Positions 8,634 to 16,272 of a stretch of 61,908 nucleotides of DNA are shown here, piece by piece. A program made the translations under genes and the position numbers. The DNA comes from JAGNZR01 sp051659505 (GTDB taxonomy: Bacteria; Fusobacteriota; Fusobacteriia; Fusobacteriales; Fusobacteriaceae): contig JBOFOQ010000001.1 of NCBI GenBank assembly GCA_051659505.1, positions 1 through 61,908 on the forward strand, given 5' to 3'. Position 1 is the first letter of the stretch; the number at the start of each line of letters is the position of its first letter. The notes beneath the pieces are model-generated. The model searched no databases. It was not told where the DNA came from and was given only the letters and a program-made list of their open reading frames with translations.

Positions 8634-9499
8634 AAGTTTGCGTAAGAAGCAATAGTAAGATAAATGTGGGACTAAATATAGAGGGGATTTTAGAAAATGG
8701 ATATCACTCTTTGGATATGATAATGGTTCCGATAAGTTTATCAGATTATTTACACATAGAATTTAAAGAGAAAAAAGGAAACCTAAAAATTTTATCAAAT
8801 AATCCGTTAGTGCCAACAGGGGAAAAGAATATTTTAAGTAAAATATATAAACGATTTTATGAAATTACTAAATATGAAAAAGAAAGTATTGAAGTTTACT
8901 TAGACAAGCAAATCCCTTCTCAAGCAGGACTAGGTGGTGGAAGTTCCAATGGAGCTTTTTTCTTAAAAGAATTAAATAAATTTCATGGAAATATATTATC
9001 AGAAAAAGAAATGATTGAAGTGTCTGTGAAAATAGGAGCAGATATACCATTTTTTATTGTAAATAAACCTTGTAGAGCAAGAGGTATTGGAGATGAAATA
9101 GAAAATTTTGAAAATAAACTAAAATCTAAAATTATAATAATAAAACCTAGTTTTGGAATTTCTACACCTGTTGCATTTAAAAATTTTGACTTACTACAAA
9201 ATAAAAATAATTTAAAAAAAGCTGAAATAGAAAAAATAATTAAAGGAATTTCAGAAAATGATTTGTATCTTATAATAAGAGGTATAGAAAATCAATTAGA
9301 AGGAAGTCTTTTAATTATAGAACAAAATATTATTGAATTTAGAAAGAGATTAGATGAATTTTCAGAACTAAAATTTTTTATGTCTGGAAGTGGGAGTGCT
9401 TACTACTGTTTTGTAGAAGAGGAAGCTAGTAAAAATAAGTTAGTTCAATTAAAAAATTACTTTAAAAATTGTGACGTATATCTTTGTGAATTTTTATAG
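8630..9499 (+). CDS. ispE: 4-diphosphocytidyl-2-C-methyl-D-erythritol kinase
   Basis: IspE phosphorylates CDP-methylerythritol in the MEP pathway of isoprenoid synthesis. The 289-residue protein is a GHMP kinase: RSNSKINVGLNI and GYHSLDMIMVPISLSDYL at the N-terminus, the ATP-binding PSQAGLGGGSSNGA near residue 94, ADIPFFI with the catalytic Asp near residue 140, and the C-terminal MSGSGSAYYCF motif. Length fits the family. It overlaps rqcP by four bases, so translation is probably coupled. Its presence indicates that this organism uses the MEP route rather than mevalonate. Confidence 0.95.
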   Translation: MKVCVRSNSKINVGLNIEGILENGYHSLDMIMVPISLSDYLHIEFKEKKGNLKILSNNPLVPTGEKNILSKIYKRFYEITKYEKESIEVYLDKQIPSQAGLGGGSSNGAFFLKELNKFHGNILSEKEMIEVSVKIGADIPFFIVNKPCRARGIGDEIENFENKLKSKIIIIKPSFGISTPVAFKNFDLLQNKNNLKKAEIEKIIKGISENDLYLIIRGIENQLEGSLLIIEQNIIEFRKRLDEFSELKFFMSGSGSAYYCFVEEEASKNKLVQLKNYFKNCDVYLCEFL

Positions 9500-9535
9500 T
9501 AAAATTTTATTATATAAAATTAAGGGGGAATAATA

Positions 9536-9847
9536 ATGAAAATTACAGATATTAGAGTAAGAGTTGTAAAAATTTCTGAAAAAGAGGTAGAAAGTGAATT
9601 AAAATTAAGAGCTTATGCGGATATAACTTTTGAAGAAAGCTTTGTTGTTCATGGTCTAAAAATAATTGATGGTCAAAAAGGAATGTTTGTAGCAATGCCT
9701 TCAAGAAAAATGCCTAGTGGAGAGTTTAAAGATGTTGCACATCCAATAAAACTAGAACTAAGAGAAGAAATAACGAAAAGTGTAATTGCTAAGTATAATG
9801 AGTGTCAAAGTATGAACGAGTTAAAAAAAGAAGAAGATATGTCATAG
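9536..9847 (+). CDS. spoVG: SpoVG family regulator
   Basis: SpoVG is a small nucleic-acid-binding regulator found also in non-sporulating bacteria. The 103-residue protein starts MKITDIRVRVVK, contains LRAYADITFEESFVVHGLKI, and has the hallmark GMFVAMPSRKMPSGEFKDVA near residue 63. AAGGGGG precedes the ATG. It lies downstream of ispE, as it does (with extra genes) in Bacillus. What it regulates here cannot be told from the sequence. Confidence 0.95.
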   Translation: MKITDIRVRVVKISEKEVESELKLRAYADITFEESFVVHGLKIIDGQKGMFVAMPSRKMPSGEFKDVAHPIKLELREEITKSVIAKYNECQSMNELKKEEDMS

Positions 9848-9862
9848 ATTAAAGAAAAAAAA

Positions 9863-9891
9863 TTGACATAATATCATTAGTATGATATTAT
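9863..9891 (+). promoter_or_regulatory. Promoter of tRNA-Gln
   Basis: TTGACA (9863-9868), a 17-base spacer, and TATTAT (9886-9891) stand 11 bases before the tRNA. The spacer includes the dyad AATATCATTAGTATGATATT. Confidence 0.75.
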
Positions 9892-9902
9892 ATTTAAGAT
9901 GT

Positions 9903-9977
9903 TGGGCTGTCGCCAAGCGGTAAGGCATCAGACTTTGACTCTGACATGCGTTGGTTCGAATCCAGCCAGCCCAACCA
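9903..9977 (+). tRNA. tRNA-Gln (anticodon TTG)
   Basis: A complete cloverleaf is readable. The acceptor arm TGGGCTG (9903-9909) pairs with CAGCCCA (9967-9973), discriminator A, and CCA is encoded (9975-9977). The anticodon stem is TCAGA/TCTGA with loop CTTTGAC, so the anticodon is TTG, reading CAA. The T arm carries GGTTCGAATCC. Confidence 0.95.
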
Positions 9978-9989
9978 AAAAAAATTATT

Positions 9990-10016
9990 ACTGTCTATTT
10001 ATAGGCAGTTTTTTTA
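9990..10016 (+). terminator. Terminator after tRNA-Gln
   Basis: ACTGTCTA (9990-9997) pairs with TAGGCAGT (10002-10009) around TTTA and runs into seven T residues. Confidence 0.85.
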
Positions 10017-10044
10017 TAATAAGGGTAAAAAAAATAAGAGATGC

Positions 10045-10074
10045 TTGACGAATGAAGTAAAATAATGTTATTAT
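10045..10074 (+). promoter_or_regulatory. Promoter of the outer-membrane protein gene
   Basis: TTGACG (10045-10050), 18 bases, TATTAT (10069-10074). It lies between the tRNA terminator and the gene start at 10112. Confidence 0.6.
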
Positions 10075-10111
10075 AAAATTGTTTTATGATAATTTATAAA
10101 GGGAGGAAAAT

Positions 10112-10855
10112 ATGAAAAGAAAAATTTATTTAATAGGAGCAATATTAACAGTTAGTACAGTGTTAATGGCTGAAGGGAATAGAATAGGTGTTGGAGCAGG
10201 AGTAGGATACTCAACTAAAATGTTTAAATTAGAAGAGAGTAAAGCTAATGCATTACCATTATTAGATATAGAGTATAATGATATTTATATTAAAGGATTA
10301 ACAATAGGTTATAACTTACATAAGAATGATAACTTTACAATGTCATTATTTTTAGATCCAATGTCAGGTTATGCAGTTAAAGGAAAAAAAATGGAAGCAG
10401 GGTATGACAAAATAGAGGATAGAGATACTCAGGCTATGTTTGGAGCAGAAGTAGAGATAAACACAGGGGTAAGAGATGTTAGAACTTCTATTAGTTTTCA
10501 AGGTGGAGAAGAAGGTGGAAGTGGAAAATGGAGTCTTTACAGAGCTTTCAAAGCTGAGAAATTTGTAATAGTACCATCTGTTTTTGTATCATATTTTACA
10601 TCTGACTATACTGATTATTACTTTGGAGTTTCTTCAAGTGAAGCTTTGAAAAATAAAAAGATAAATAAGTCATACGATGCAGAAGCTGCTACATCAGTAG
10701 GAGTGGCTCTAGCTGGAGAATACAACTTCAATGAAAAACTTTCTTTAATGATGTTTTTAGGTGTTGAAAGATTTTCAGACGAGATTAAAAATTCACCAAT
10801 TGTTGAAAATGATGTAATATTTATGGGTGGTTTAGGAGCTAAATATTACTTTTAA
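10112..10855 (+). CDS. MipA/OmpV-type outer-membrane beta-barrel protein
   Basis: The 247-residue protein has a signal peptide (MKRKIYLIGAILTVSTVLMA, cleavage after about residue 20), alternating beta-strand patterns, and ends in Phe, as outer-membrane barrels do. LPLLDIEYNDIYIKG near residue 50 and DYYFGVSSSEA near residue 169, followed by a Tyr-rich segment, match the MipA/OmpV family. Members act as barrels linked to murein or antigen roles; a specific role here cannot be given. AGGGAGG precedes the ATG. The gene stands alone between its own promoter and terminator. Confidence 0.8.
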   Translation: MKRKIYLIGAILTVSTVLMAEGNRIGVGAGVGYSTKMFKLEESKANALPLLDIEYNDIYIKGLTIGYNLHKNDNFTMSLFLDPMSGYAVKGKKMEAGYDKIEDRDTQAMFGAEVEINTGVRDVRTSISFQGGEEGGSGKWSLYRAFKAEKFVIVPSVFVSYFTSDYTDYYFGVSSSEALKNKKINKSYDAEAATSVGVALAGEYNFNEKLSLMMFLGVERFSDEIKNSPIVENDVIFMGGLGAKYYF

Positions 10856-10860
10856 ATAAA

Positions 10861-10892
10861 AAATCTCTTGATTGTTTCAAGAGATTTTTTTT
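10861..10892 (+). terminator. Terminator after the outer-membrane protein gene
   Basis: AAATCTCTTGA (10861-10871) pairs with TCAAGAGATTT (10877-10887) and continues into a T run. Confidence 0.85.
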
Positions 10893-11108
10893 AAATTAGA
10901 AATATAACTTCTGATCTACAGAAATAATTAGTGCTATCTTCACTTCTAAAAAGACTAGATATTTTCTGTTAAAGTTTGCTCATTCTTATATTTTTTTCAG
11001 CTAGACTACTATCAAAAAGAAATAGAACATTTTCCATCAAAAATATATTGAATCTTTTTGATGGAAATTATGATTTTTTTACTGATGGGAATTTAACCCA
11101 TGAGTAGT
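10891..11108 (-). mobile_element. Decayed IS66-family fragment: transposase C-terminus plus one terminal repeat
   Basis: Read on the minus strand, 11108-11089 gives ATAACTACTCATGGGTTAAA, 18 of 20 matching the terminal repeat of the IS66 copy at 25298. A hairpin follows (11067-11030: TTTCCATCAAAAA with TTTTTGATGGAAA), as the 25-kb copy also has next to its left end. Then comes a transposase tail, FDSSLAEKNIRMSKL, an in-frame TAA, and QKISSLFRSEDSTNYFCRSE. The same FDNNLAERDIRMIKL appears at 26398-26445. The middle of the transposase and the other end are gone. This explains most of the gap 10893-11183. Confidence 0.75.
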
Positions 11109-11183
11109 TATATTGTTTTTATTGTTACGACAATTTAAGGATAAAATATTTTTCATCTTTATTTTATTATGTAGACAAAAAAA

Positions 11184-11219
11184 GATGGTACCTTTATTGT
11201 AATTATGGGTACCATTAAT
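11184..11219. repeat. Left arm of a 36-bp inverted repeat flanking the pilus promoter
   Basis: The reverse complement of this arm aligns with 11454-11489 at 31 of 36 positions without gaps, with only one mismatch in the first 23. The shared core starts ATTAATGGTACCCATAA. Each arm is itself a dyad: ATGGTACC and GGTACCAT separated by about 15 bases. The enclosed segment is 234 bp. This could be a recombinase crossover site or a regulator binding site. Confidence 0.8.
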
Positions 11220-11416
11220 ATCTATTCTTTTCACTAAAAATACACTGAAAAATATAGCGTAAACGGAATAAATTTTAAAGATAATAAAGGAGTTTTTCAA
11301 TTCTTTTTTTACTTTTTCTATATTTTAATCCTACTATTAATAGTAAGATTTTATTTTTTTTTAATTAATTTTAAACCTTAAATTAAATTTTTTATTGATA
11401 ATAATTAAAAAAAAAA

Positions 11417-11445
11417 TTGACAAAAAAAAAAAATTATCGTATAAT
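11417..11445 (+). promoter_or_regulatory. Perfect consensus promoter of the pilus operon, inside the inverted repeat pair
   Basis: TTGACA (11417-11422), 17 bases, TATAAT (11440-11445). Transcription would start near 11452, at the inner edge of the right inverted-repeat arm, and run toward the chaperone gene at 11565. If the 11220-11453 segment inverts, this promoter would point away from the operon. Nothing else in the rightward gap 11490-11564 is recognisable apart from the repeated word AACTTTAA. Confidence 0.8.
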
Positions 11446-11453
11446 AAGTTCAG

Positions 11454-11489
11454 ATTAATGGTACCCATAACTACAAAAAGGTTACCATT
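11454..11489. repeat. Right arm of the 36-bp inverted repeat
   Basis: Partner of 11184-11219. It begins ATTAATGGTACCCATAA and contains GGTACC and GGTTACC half-sites. It overlaps the predicted transcription start, a position that suits either an inversion crossover site downstream of an internal promoter or a repressor operator. Confidence 0.8.
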
Positions 11490-11564
11490 AAAAATAAGAG
11501 TAAACTTTAAACTTTAAAGTAGCAGTAGTGCGAAAGCCTAAAAACAAGGAGAGAGAAGAGAAAA

Positions 11565-12293
11565 ATGAAACTTATAAAAAAAATAATATTAATCACATTG
11601 TTGTTATGTGGTAGTTTAAATGTTTATGGAATAAAAATGTCACCAATATCATTTGATAAAAGGATAGATATTAATGATTCGTTTAGGGAAATAATGTTTG
11701 AGAATGTAAGTTCAAAAACGGTTAGATATAAGATAGCGGTACATTCACCAGATAAAGATTTGAAAGATATGTCAAAGTGGGTAACATTATCACCAAAAAT
11801 ATTAACAATACCAGCATATAGCAAAAGACCTTTAAAAATATTTGCAAAATCACCTAGTGGTACAGCAGCAGGAGAGTATGCTTTCACTCTAGTGGTAGAT
11901 ACGGTTGTAATACCAACAATAGCAAAAACAGAAGAGGGAAAAGTGCAGGGAAGCTCAACAGTATCTTTTACACCTATAATAGGAATGTATGGTTATGTAG
12001 GAGATGCAAAATTTAATGAGAATTTTAATATAGAAAATATGAACTTAGATAAAGCAAAAATGAAGCTAACTGGTAAACTGGTTAATAAATCATATATAGG
12101 AAAAGAACTAGCTATAAGCTATATAGGGAAAAACAATGCAAGTATTGGAGGAGAACGTTTAGGTAGAGTTACTGCGGGCTATAACAAGAGTTTTAGCATA
12201 AATGTATCAAAAGAAATAGTGGACAACTTGAAAAAAGTTAGAGTATACGACATAAAAGAATTAGAAGAAGTAAAAGTAATTGAAATACTTTGA
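11565..12293 (+). CDS. Periplasmic pilus chaperone, PapD-like
   Basis: The 242-residue protein has a signal peptide (cleavage near residue 22, after NVYG) and a two-domain immunoglobulin-like pattern. The N-terminal domain shows MSPISFDKRIDIN, then EIMFENVSSKTVRYKI, VTLSPKILTIPAYSKRPLKI, and AGEYAFTLVV, which are the strands of fimbrial chaperones. Such chaperones hold pilus subunits in the periplasm by lending a beta strand. It is the first gene after the consensus promoter and precedes the putative major subunit. Sequence similarity to classic PapD is weak, so this probably belongs to the alternative (CS1-like) group. Confidence 0.7.
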   Translation: MKLIKKIILITLLLCGSLNVYGIKMSPISFDKRIDINDSFREIMFENVSSKTVRYKIAVHSPDKDLKDMSKWVTLSPKILTIPAYSKRPLKIFAKSPSGTAAGEYAFTLVVDTVVIPTIAKTEEGKVQGSSTVSFTPIIGMYGYVGDAKFNENFNIENMNLDKAKMKLTGKLVNKSYIGKELAISYIGKNNASIGGERLGRVTAGYNKSFSINVSKEIVDNLKKVRVYDIKELEEVKVIEIL

Positions 12294-12369
12294 TTAAACT
12301 CTGATATTATCAGATTTAATATAAAAAAGGCTGTAACATGTTACAGTACTAAAAAAACGGAGGTTTAAA

Positions 12370-12876
12370 ATGAAAAAGTTATTAGTATTATCATTATTAG
12401 CAGTATCAGCAACATCATTCTCAGCAGTAGTGGGTACAGCAACAAATGTAGAAATGCCAGTAAAAGTTAGAGGAGAGGTTGTGGTACAATCAACTCAGTT
12501 AGTAATAACTCCTATTAAAAATGCAGGAGTAGACGGAGCAAGTATGGAATTTGATTTTGGACAAATGGCTCAAGACAGTTTCCAAAACTTAGAGGGAACA
12601 TTTAAAGTAGAAAGAGCAGATGGAACAGCGATAGCATCTACAACTATAGAAATAGGAATGCTTAATGCTGCTACATTAGCGATAGAGCCAACAGCACAAT
12701 CAACAACTCCAACAGGACCAGGAGGAGGAGTAATAATTGATTATTCAGTAACATCTAATCAAGCTACTGATGATTTATCATACACAGGAACTTTAGCAGT
12801 AAAAGCTACTGTACCTTTATTAGCAGAGGTAGGAAACTTCTTAGATACAACTAAAAAAGTTGCAGTAAAAGCATAG
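12370..12876 (+). CDS. Putative major pilin subunit
   Basis: The 168-residue product has a clean signal peptide (MKKLLVLSLLAVSATSFSA) and a mature part rich in Ala, Thr and Val with far fewer Lys and Asn than its neighbours, as expected of an abundant surface subunit. It contains MEFDFGQMAQDSFQNLEG near residue 57, whose F-D-F-G pattern recurs as LNFGEIIQGR at the C-terminus of the giant adhesin. It stands between two chaperone genes, in the place of the major subunit. GGAGG precedes the ATG. The codon choice is unusually even, hinting at high expression. No homologue is recalled; the role is inferred from context. Confidence 0.6.
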   Translation: MKKLLVLSLLAVSATSFSAVVGTATNVEMPVKVRGEVVVQSTQLVITPIKNAGVDGASMEFDFGQMAQDSFQNLEGTFKVERADGTAIASTTIEIGMLNAATLAIEPTAQSTTPTGPGGGVIIDYSVTSNQATDDLSYTGTLAVKATVPLLAEVGNFLDTTKKVAVKA

Positions 12877-12901
12877 TAATAAAATAATATTGGGGGGATA
12901 T

Positions 12902-13558
12902 ATGTTCAAATATGTGTTGATATTCACGCTATTAGTAGAGTTGACATCAGGATATATCAACATATATCCTTCTTTTTTTTACGAAGAGTTACCAAAGGAA
13001 GGGTTAAATAAAAGTTTTGTATTAACCAATAGAACCAAGGAAGAGATCCGGTATAGATTGTATATTGAGGATAAAATTTTAGAAAAAGAAGAGATGGAAA
13101 TAGAAATTTATCCTAAAAGTATAACACTCTCCCCACGTGAGGAGAAAAAAGTAAAGATAGCTATAAAGCCCAATGTTTTGTTAGAAAAAGGGATATACAA
13201 TAGAATATTAGTTGTAAAAGAGGTTCCCATGCCGTTAAGCAAAAGAAAAAACATATTAACAGAGTTTAAAATGAACTTAGGTTTGTATTATGGAGACGTA
13301 GAGTTAATATTGAAAATAGATACAGAGGAAACAAAAGAAGGTTTAAAATTAAAACTAGAAAATAACGGAGAAAAAGTAGGTCTTCTTAATATATATATAA
13401 AAGAAAAAAAAGAGGAGAATTTTATAGATAGTTTTGTACTCCGGAAAAAAGAAAGTTATGAAAAAATAATAACGTCCGTACAAGAAGGTTCTTATTTACT
13501 AATAAGAGATGAAAAAGGAAAAGAGATAAAAAAAATACTGGTTAAAGGAGTAAGGTGA
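12902..13558 (+). CDS. Second periplasmic pilus chaperone-like protein
   Basis: This 218-residue protein has a signal peptide and the strand pattern of fimbrial chaperones: IYPSFFYEELPKEG, KSFVLTNRTKEEIRYRLYI, IYPKSITLSPREEKKVKIAI and KGIYNRILVVKEV. The ATG at 12902 is chosen because GGGGGGA (12892-12898) lies just before it; an in-frame TTG at 12890 would overlap that site. It overlaps the usher frame by four bases. A second dedicated chaperone in one operon suggests one for the shaft subunit and one for other subunits. Confidence 0.65.
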   Translation: MFKYVLIFTLLVELTSGYINIYPSFFYEELPKEGLNKSFVLTNRTKEEIRYRLYIEDKILEKEEMEIEIYPKSITLSPREEKKVKIAIKPNVLLEKGIYNRILVVKEVPMPLSKRKNILTEFKMNLGLYYGDVELILKIDTEETKEGLKLKLENNGEKVGLLNIYIKEKKEENFIDSFVLRKKESYEKIITSVQEGSYLLIRDEKGKEIKKILVKGVR

Positions 13559-16200
13559 AAGAGATGAAAAAGAAGTTATTATTATTATTTTTATGTTCTA
13601 ATATTTTAGCAAGAGCATATACTCTAGAAGAAATAGAGACATTAAGAAAAGCAAAAGCCATTACTCAAGAAGATTATTTAATATTATTAGATGAAGTAAA
13701 TGGAAAAGTAGGTGGAACAGAGTACTATGCATTAAGAATTAATGGAAAAGTATCAAATGGTAATTACAAGATAAAAAAAGAAGGGAAAGTAACATATTTA
13801 CCTTTAAAAGAATTTTTAAAAGGAATAAATATGGGAAATACAAAGGATGATGAAAAGAGGTTAAAGATATATTTAGGAAGTAACTTAAGAGAAATAGTAA
13901 TTAGAAAAGATAAGCAAGAGATATCAGAGAGTGGAAAGAAAATTGCATTTGAAAATGTAGGATATAAAATAGAGGCGAATGAAATCTACTTAAGGGAAGA
14001 TTTGTTTAGCTCTCTATTTTTGTCTAGTTTAAATATAGATGAGTCAACAGCGAAGGTAAATATGCAATTAAACTTTATGGATCCAGAAGAATTAAATAGC
14101 TACTTAACAGCTCAAGAGAAGAAAATGGAGCTAAATGCAAAGACCGAAAACATTGTTTACGCAGGAGAACGAAGTTTATTTGATTTAGGTTATGTAAGAG
14201 TAGTAGCAGAGCAACAATTTAATAAAGCAAAAGGGGAAAAAGGTTATACAAAAGATTGGAATGGAAGTTTGGAATATCAAGGTGGATTATTATACGGACA
14301 ATTTCAAGCAGAGTATGACGTAGACGAGAACATATTATCAAATACCAAGTTAGAGTACAAAGATATATGGAAAAGTCACTCATTTGTAATAGAAGATAAA
14401 GAAGCCGGTGGAACAAGAGAGTGGGGCTTAAGTTTTCAAAAAGATAAAAGTTACTTTACAAGTGGAACAGAAGTAGTAATAAGTGAATCAGTACCGCTAG
14501 GAAGTAGAGCAGAGTTAAAGTATATGGGAACAACAATAGCAATAAGAAATGAAGGAGAAGGAGTAAGAGGAGAGAGCGGAGAATCAGGGAAAGTAATATT
14601 TAAAGATAGTTTAATAACATCAGATAGAACATATGAGTTATTCATATATACACCAGATGGAAAAATAACAAAGAAAACAATAACAACAGTAGAAGACTAC
14701 AATCAACAAAATAAAAATGAGGTAGAGTATTCGTTTAGATTAAATGAAGATTCAAAATCAGATAAGTATACAAAAGAAGCGTCAGTATTTTATGGAGCTA
14801 CAGATCATTTAACACTGGGAGCAGGATACAAACAAGGAATAGAAGAGATAAACGGAAGAAATGAATATATAAATGATGGAACAGGATCGATAGTTTATGG
14901 AAACTCAATAAACGGTTTATCTTATGTATTAAGTTCAAACTTTGAAAAATCCTTTGATGACTATGTAGAAAGCGATGGCGGGAAAGATTTTTCCGATAAA
15001 TATAAATATGACTGGACATTCCAAACAACTTATGGAAAGTTTAAATATATATTAAAAGATATTCAGTATGGAAAATATTATGATGAAAAAGAGGAACAAA
15101 GTTTTGAAGTTCAATATGACATATTAAGTAATTTAAGAGTAGGATATGGGATAGAAAAGCTAGAAAACTATAACGGAGAAAAAGAAGAGAACACAAGAAT
15201 GACAGCAAGCTATTCAAAAGGTTACAAAAGATTCTTGTTCTCAGCGAATACAGAAGTATTATCAAATGATAAAGAAAGCTATAGCATTGCGATCAATCAT
15301 ACAGGTATAAATAATATAAATACGAAGTTAGAAAATAAGTGGACAGGTTCACTAGGTGATTATGAAACAACTTTAAGTGTATACAACAATAATTTCTTAG
15401 GATTATTTGACTATACAGCAGATTTAGGATATTCGCAAGAAAATAAAGATAAATTTACATTTAGCTTTACAATGAACTACGATAACTGGCTAAGTATTAA
15501 GTCAAACTTTGATAAAGAAGGAGCGCAGGCTCACAGTATAGGTTTAGATAGAATAATAGACTTAAAAAATCCAACAAAGAAACTTGACTCAATAGATGTA
15601 TCAAGAGTAAATGCAATAACCTTTATAGATGAAAATGATAATAATATATTTGATGAAGGTGAAAAAAGAATAGAAAATGTAGATGTAACAATAGGTCAAG
15701 AAACGTTAACAACAGATAAAAATGGAGAAGTAATATTCTCTAACATATCAAATGGATTACTGTATGACTTAAAACCAGAGATAAAGAAACCGTCATTTAC
15801 CCTTGGAACAAATAAGATTCAAGTAAAATCGGCATTCTCATCAACAGTTAACGCATATATTCCAGTAAAACCAATGTTAAATTTAAATGGAAATATCCTA
15901 ATAGATAGTAGATTAAACTTATCAGAGCTAGAAAAAGAAGAACTATATAGCAATGTACTAATAGAGATAAAAGATTTAAATGATAAGACAATAGATGCAG
16001 CAGTACCAGATAATACAGGAGTATTTGATATAAGTGGATTATTCCCAACAGAGTATTATGTAGAAATAGAATATATAGGAACAAACTTCTCATTACCAAA
16101 GTTAAGAGAAATAGTAAAAATGGACTATACAGAGGATAATAAAGAGAATAAAGTTATATTTGATTTTTACAATAATAAGCTAGAAAAAGAAAAAATGTAA
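13555..16200 (+). CDS. Outer-membrane fimbrial usher, alternative (CS1/CfaC-like) type
   Basis: The usher is the outer-membrane pore that assembles pilus subunits. The 881-residue protein has a signal peptide, an N-terminal domain, then a long Tyr- and Gly-rich region with alternating strands (residues about 200-680) forming the barrel. The plug-like stretch near residues 305-385 shows VPLGSRAELKYMG, SGKVIFKDSLI and YELFIYTPDGKITKKTI. Near residue 683, SRVNAITFIDENDNNIFDEG begins a C-terminal Ig/Cna-B-like domain typical of alternative ushers. GTG at 13555 overlaps the previous stop (GTGA); ATG at 13564, preceded by AAGGTGA, is an equally good start. The length suits the family. Confidence 0.75.
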   Translation: MKEMKKKLLLLFLCSNILARAYTLEEIETLRKAKAITQEDYLILLDEVNGKVGGTEYYALRINGKVSNGNYKIKKEGKVTYLPLKEFLKGINMGNTKDDEKRLKIYLGSNLREIVIRKDKQEISESGKKIAFENVGYKIEANEIYLREDLFSSLFLSSLNIDESTAKVNMQLNFMDPEELNSYLTAQEKKMELNAKTENIVYAGERSLFDLGYVRVVAEQQFNKAKGEKGYTKDWNGSLEYQGGLLYGQFQAEYDVDENILSNTKLEYKDIWKSHSFVIEDKEAGGTREWGLSFQKDKSYFTSGTEVVISESVPLGSRAELKYMGTTIAIRNEGEGVRGESGESGKVIFKDSLITSDRTYELFIYTPDGKITKKTITTVEDYNQQNKNEVEYSFRLNEDSKSDKYTKEASVFYGATDHLTLGAGYKQGIEEINGRNEYINDGTGSIVYGNSINGLSYVLSSNFEKSFDDYVESDGGKDFSDKYKYDWTFQTTYGKFKYILKDIQYGKYYDEKEEQSFEVQYDILSNLRVGYGIEKLENYNGEKEENTRMTASYSKGYKRFLFSANTEVLSNDKESYSIAINHTGINNINTKLENKWTGSLGDYETTLSVYNNNFLGLFDYTADLGYSQENKDKFTFSFTMNYDNWLSIKSNFDKEGAQAHSIGLDRIIDLKNPTKKLDSIDVSRVNAITFIDENDNNIFDEGEKRIENVDVTIGQETLTTDKNGEVIFSNISNGLLYDLKPEIKKPSFTLGTNKIQVKSAFSSTVNAYIPVKPMLNLNGNILIDSRLNLSELEKEELYSNVLIEIKDLNDKTIDAAVPDNTGVFDISGLFPTEYYVEIEYIGTNFSLPKLREIVKMDYTEDNKENKVIFDFYNNKLEKEKM

Positions 16201-16272
16201 TGAATAAATATAATGAATAAATATTCTGATAAAACTAAAAACGATAATTTTTTAAAGGAGATAAATTGAATT

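Noticed and set aside
11079..11300. Minus-strand 73-residue open frame in the gap before the pilus operon
   Set aside because: It runs across the left inverted repeat and IS66 remains, lacks a ribosome site and resembles no protein; the regulatory and IS reading explains the region.
11521..11560. GTGCGAAAGCCT in the pilus leader as part of a cyclic-di-GMP riboswitch
   Set aside because: The required second half of the aptamer (conserved upstream stem and tetraloop receptor) is missing; only a short resemblance exists.
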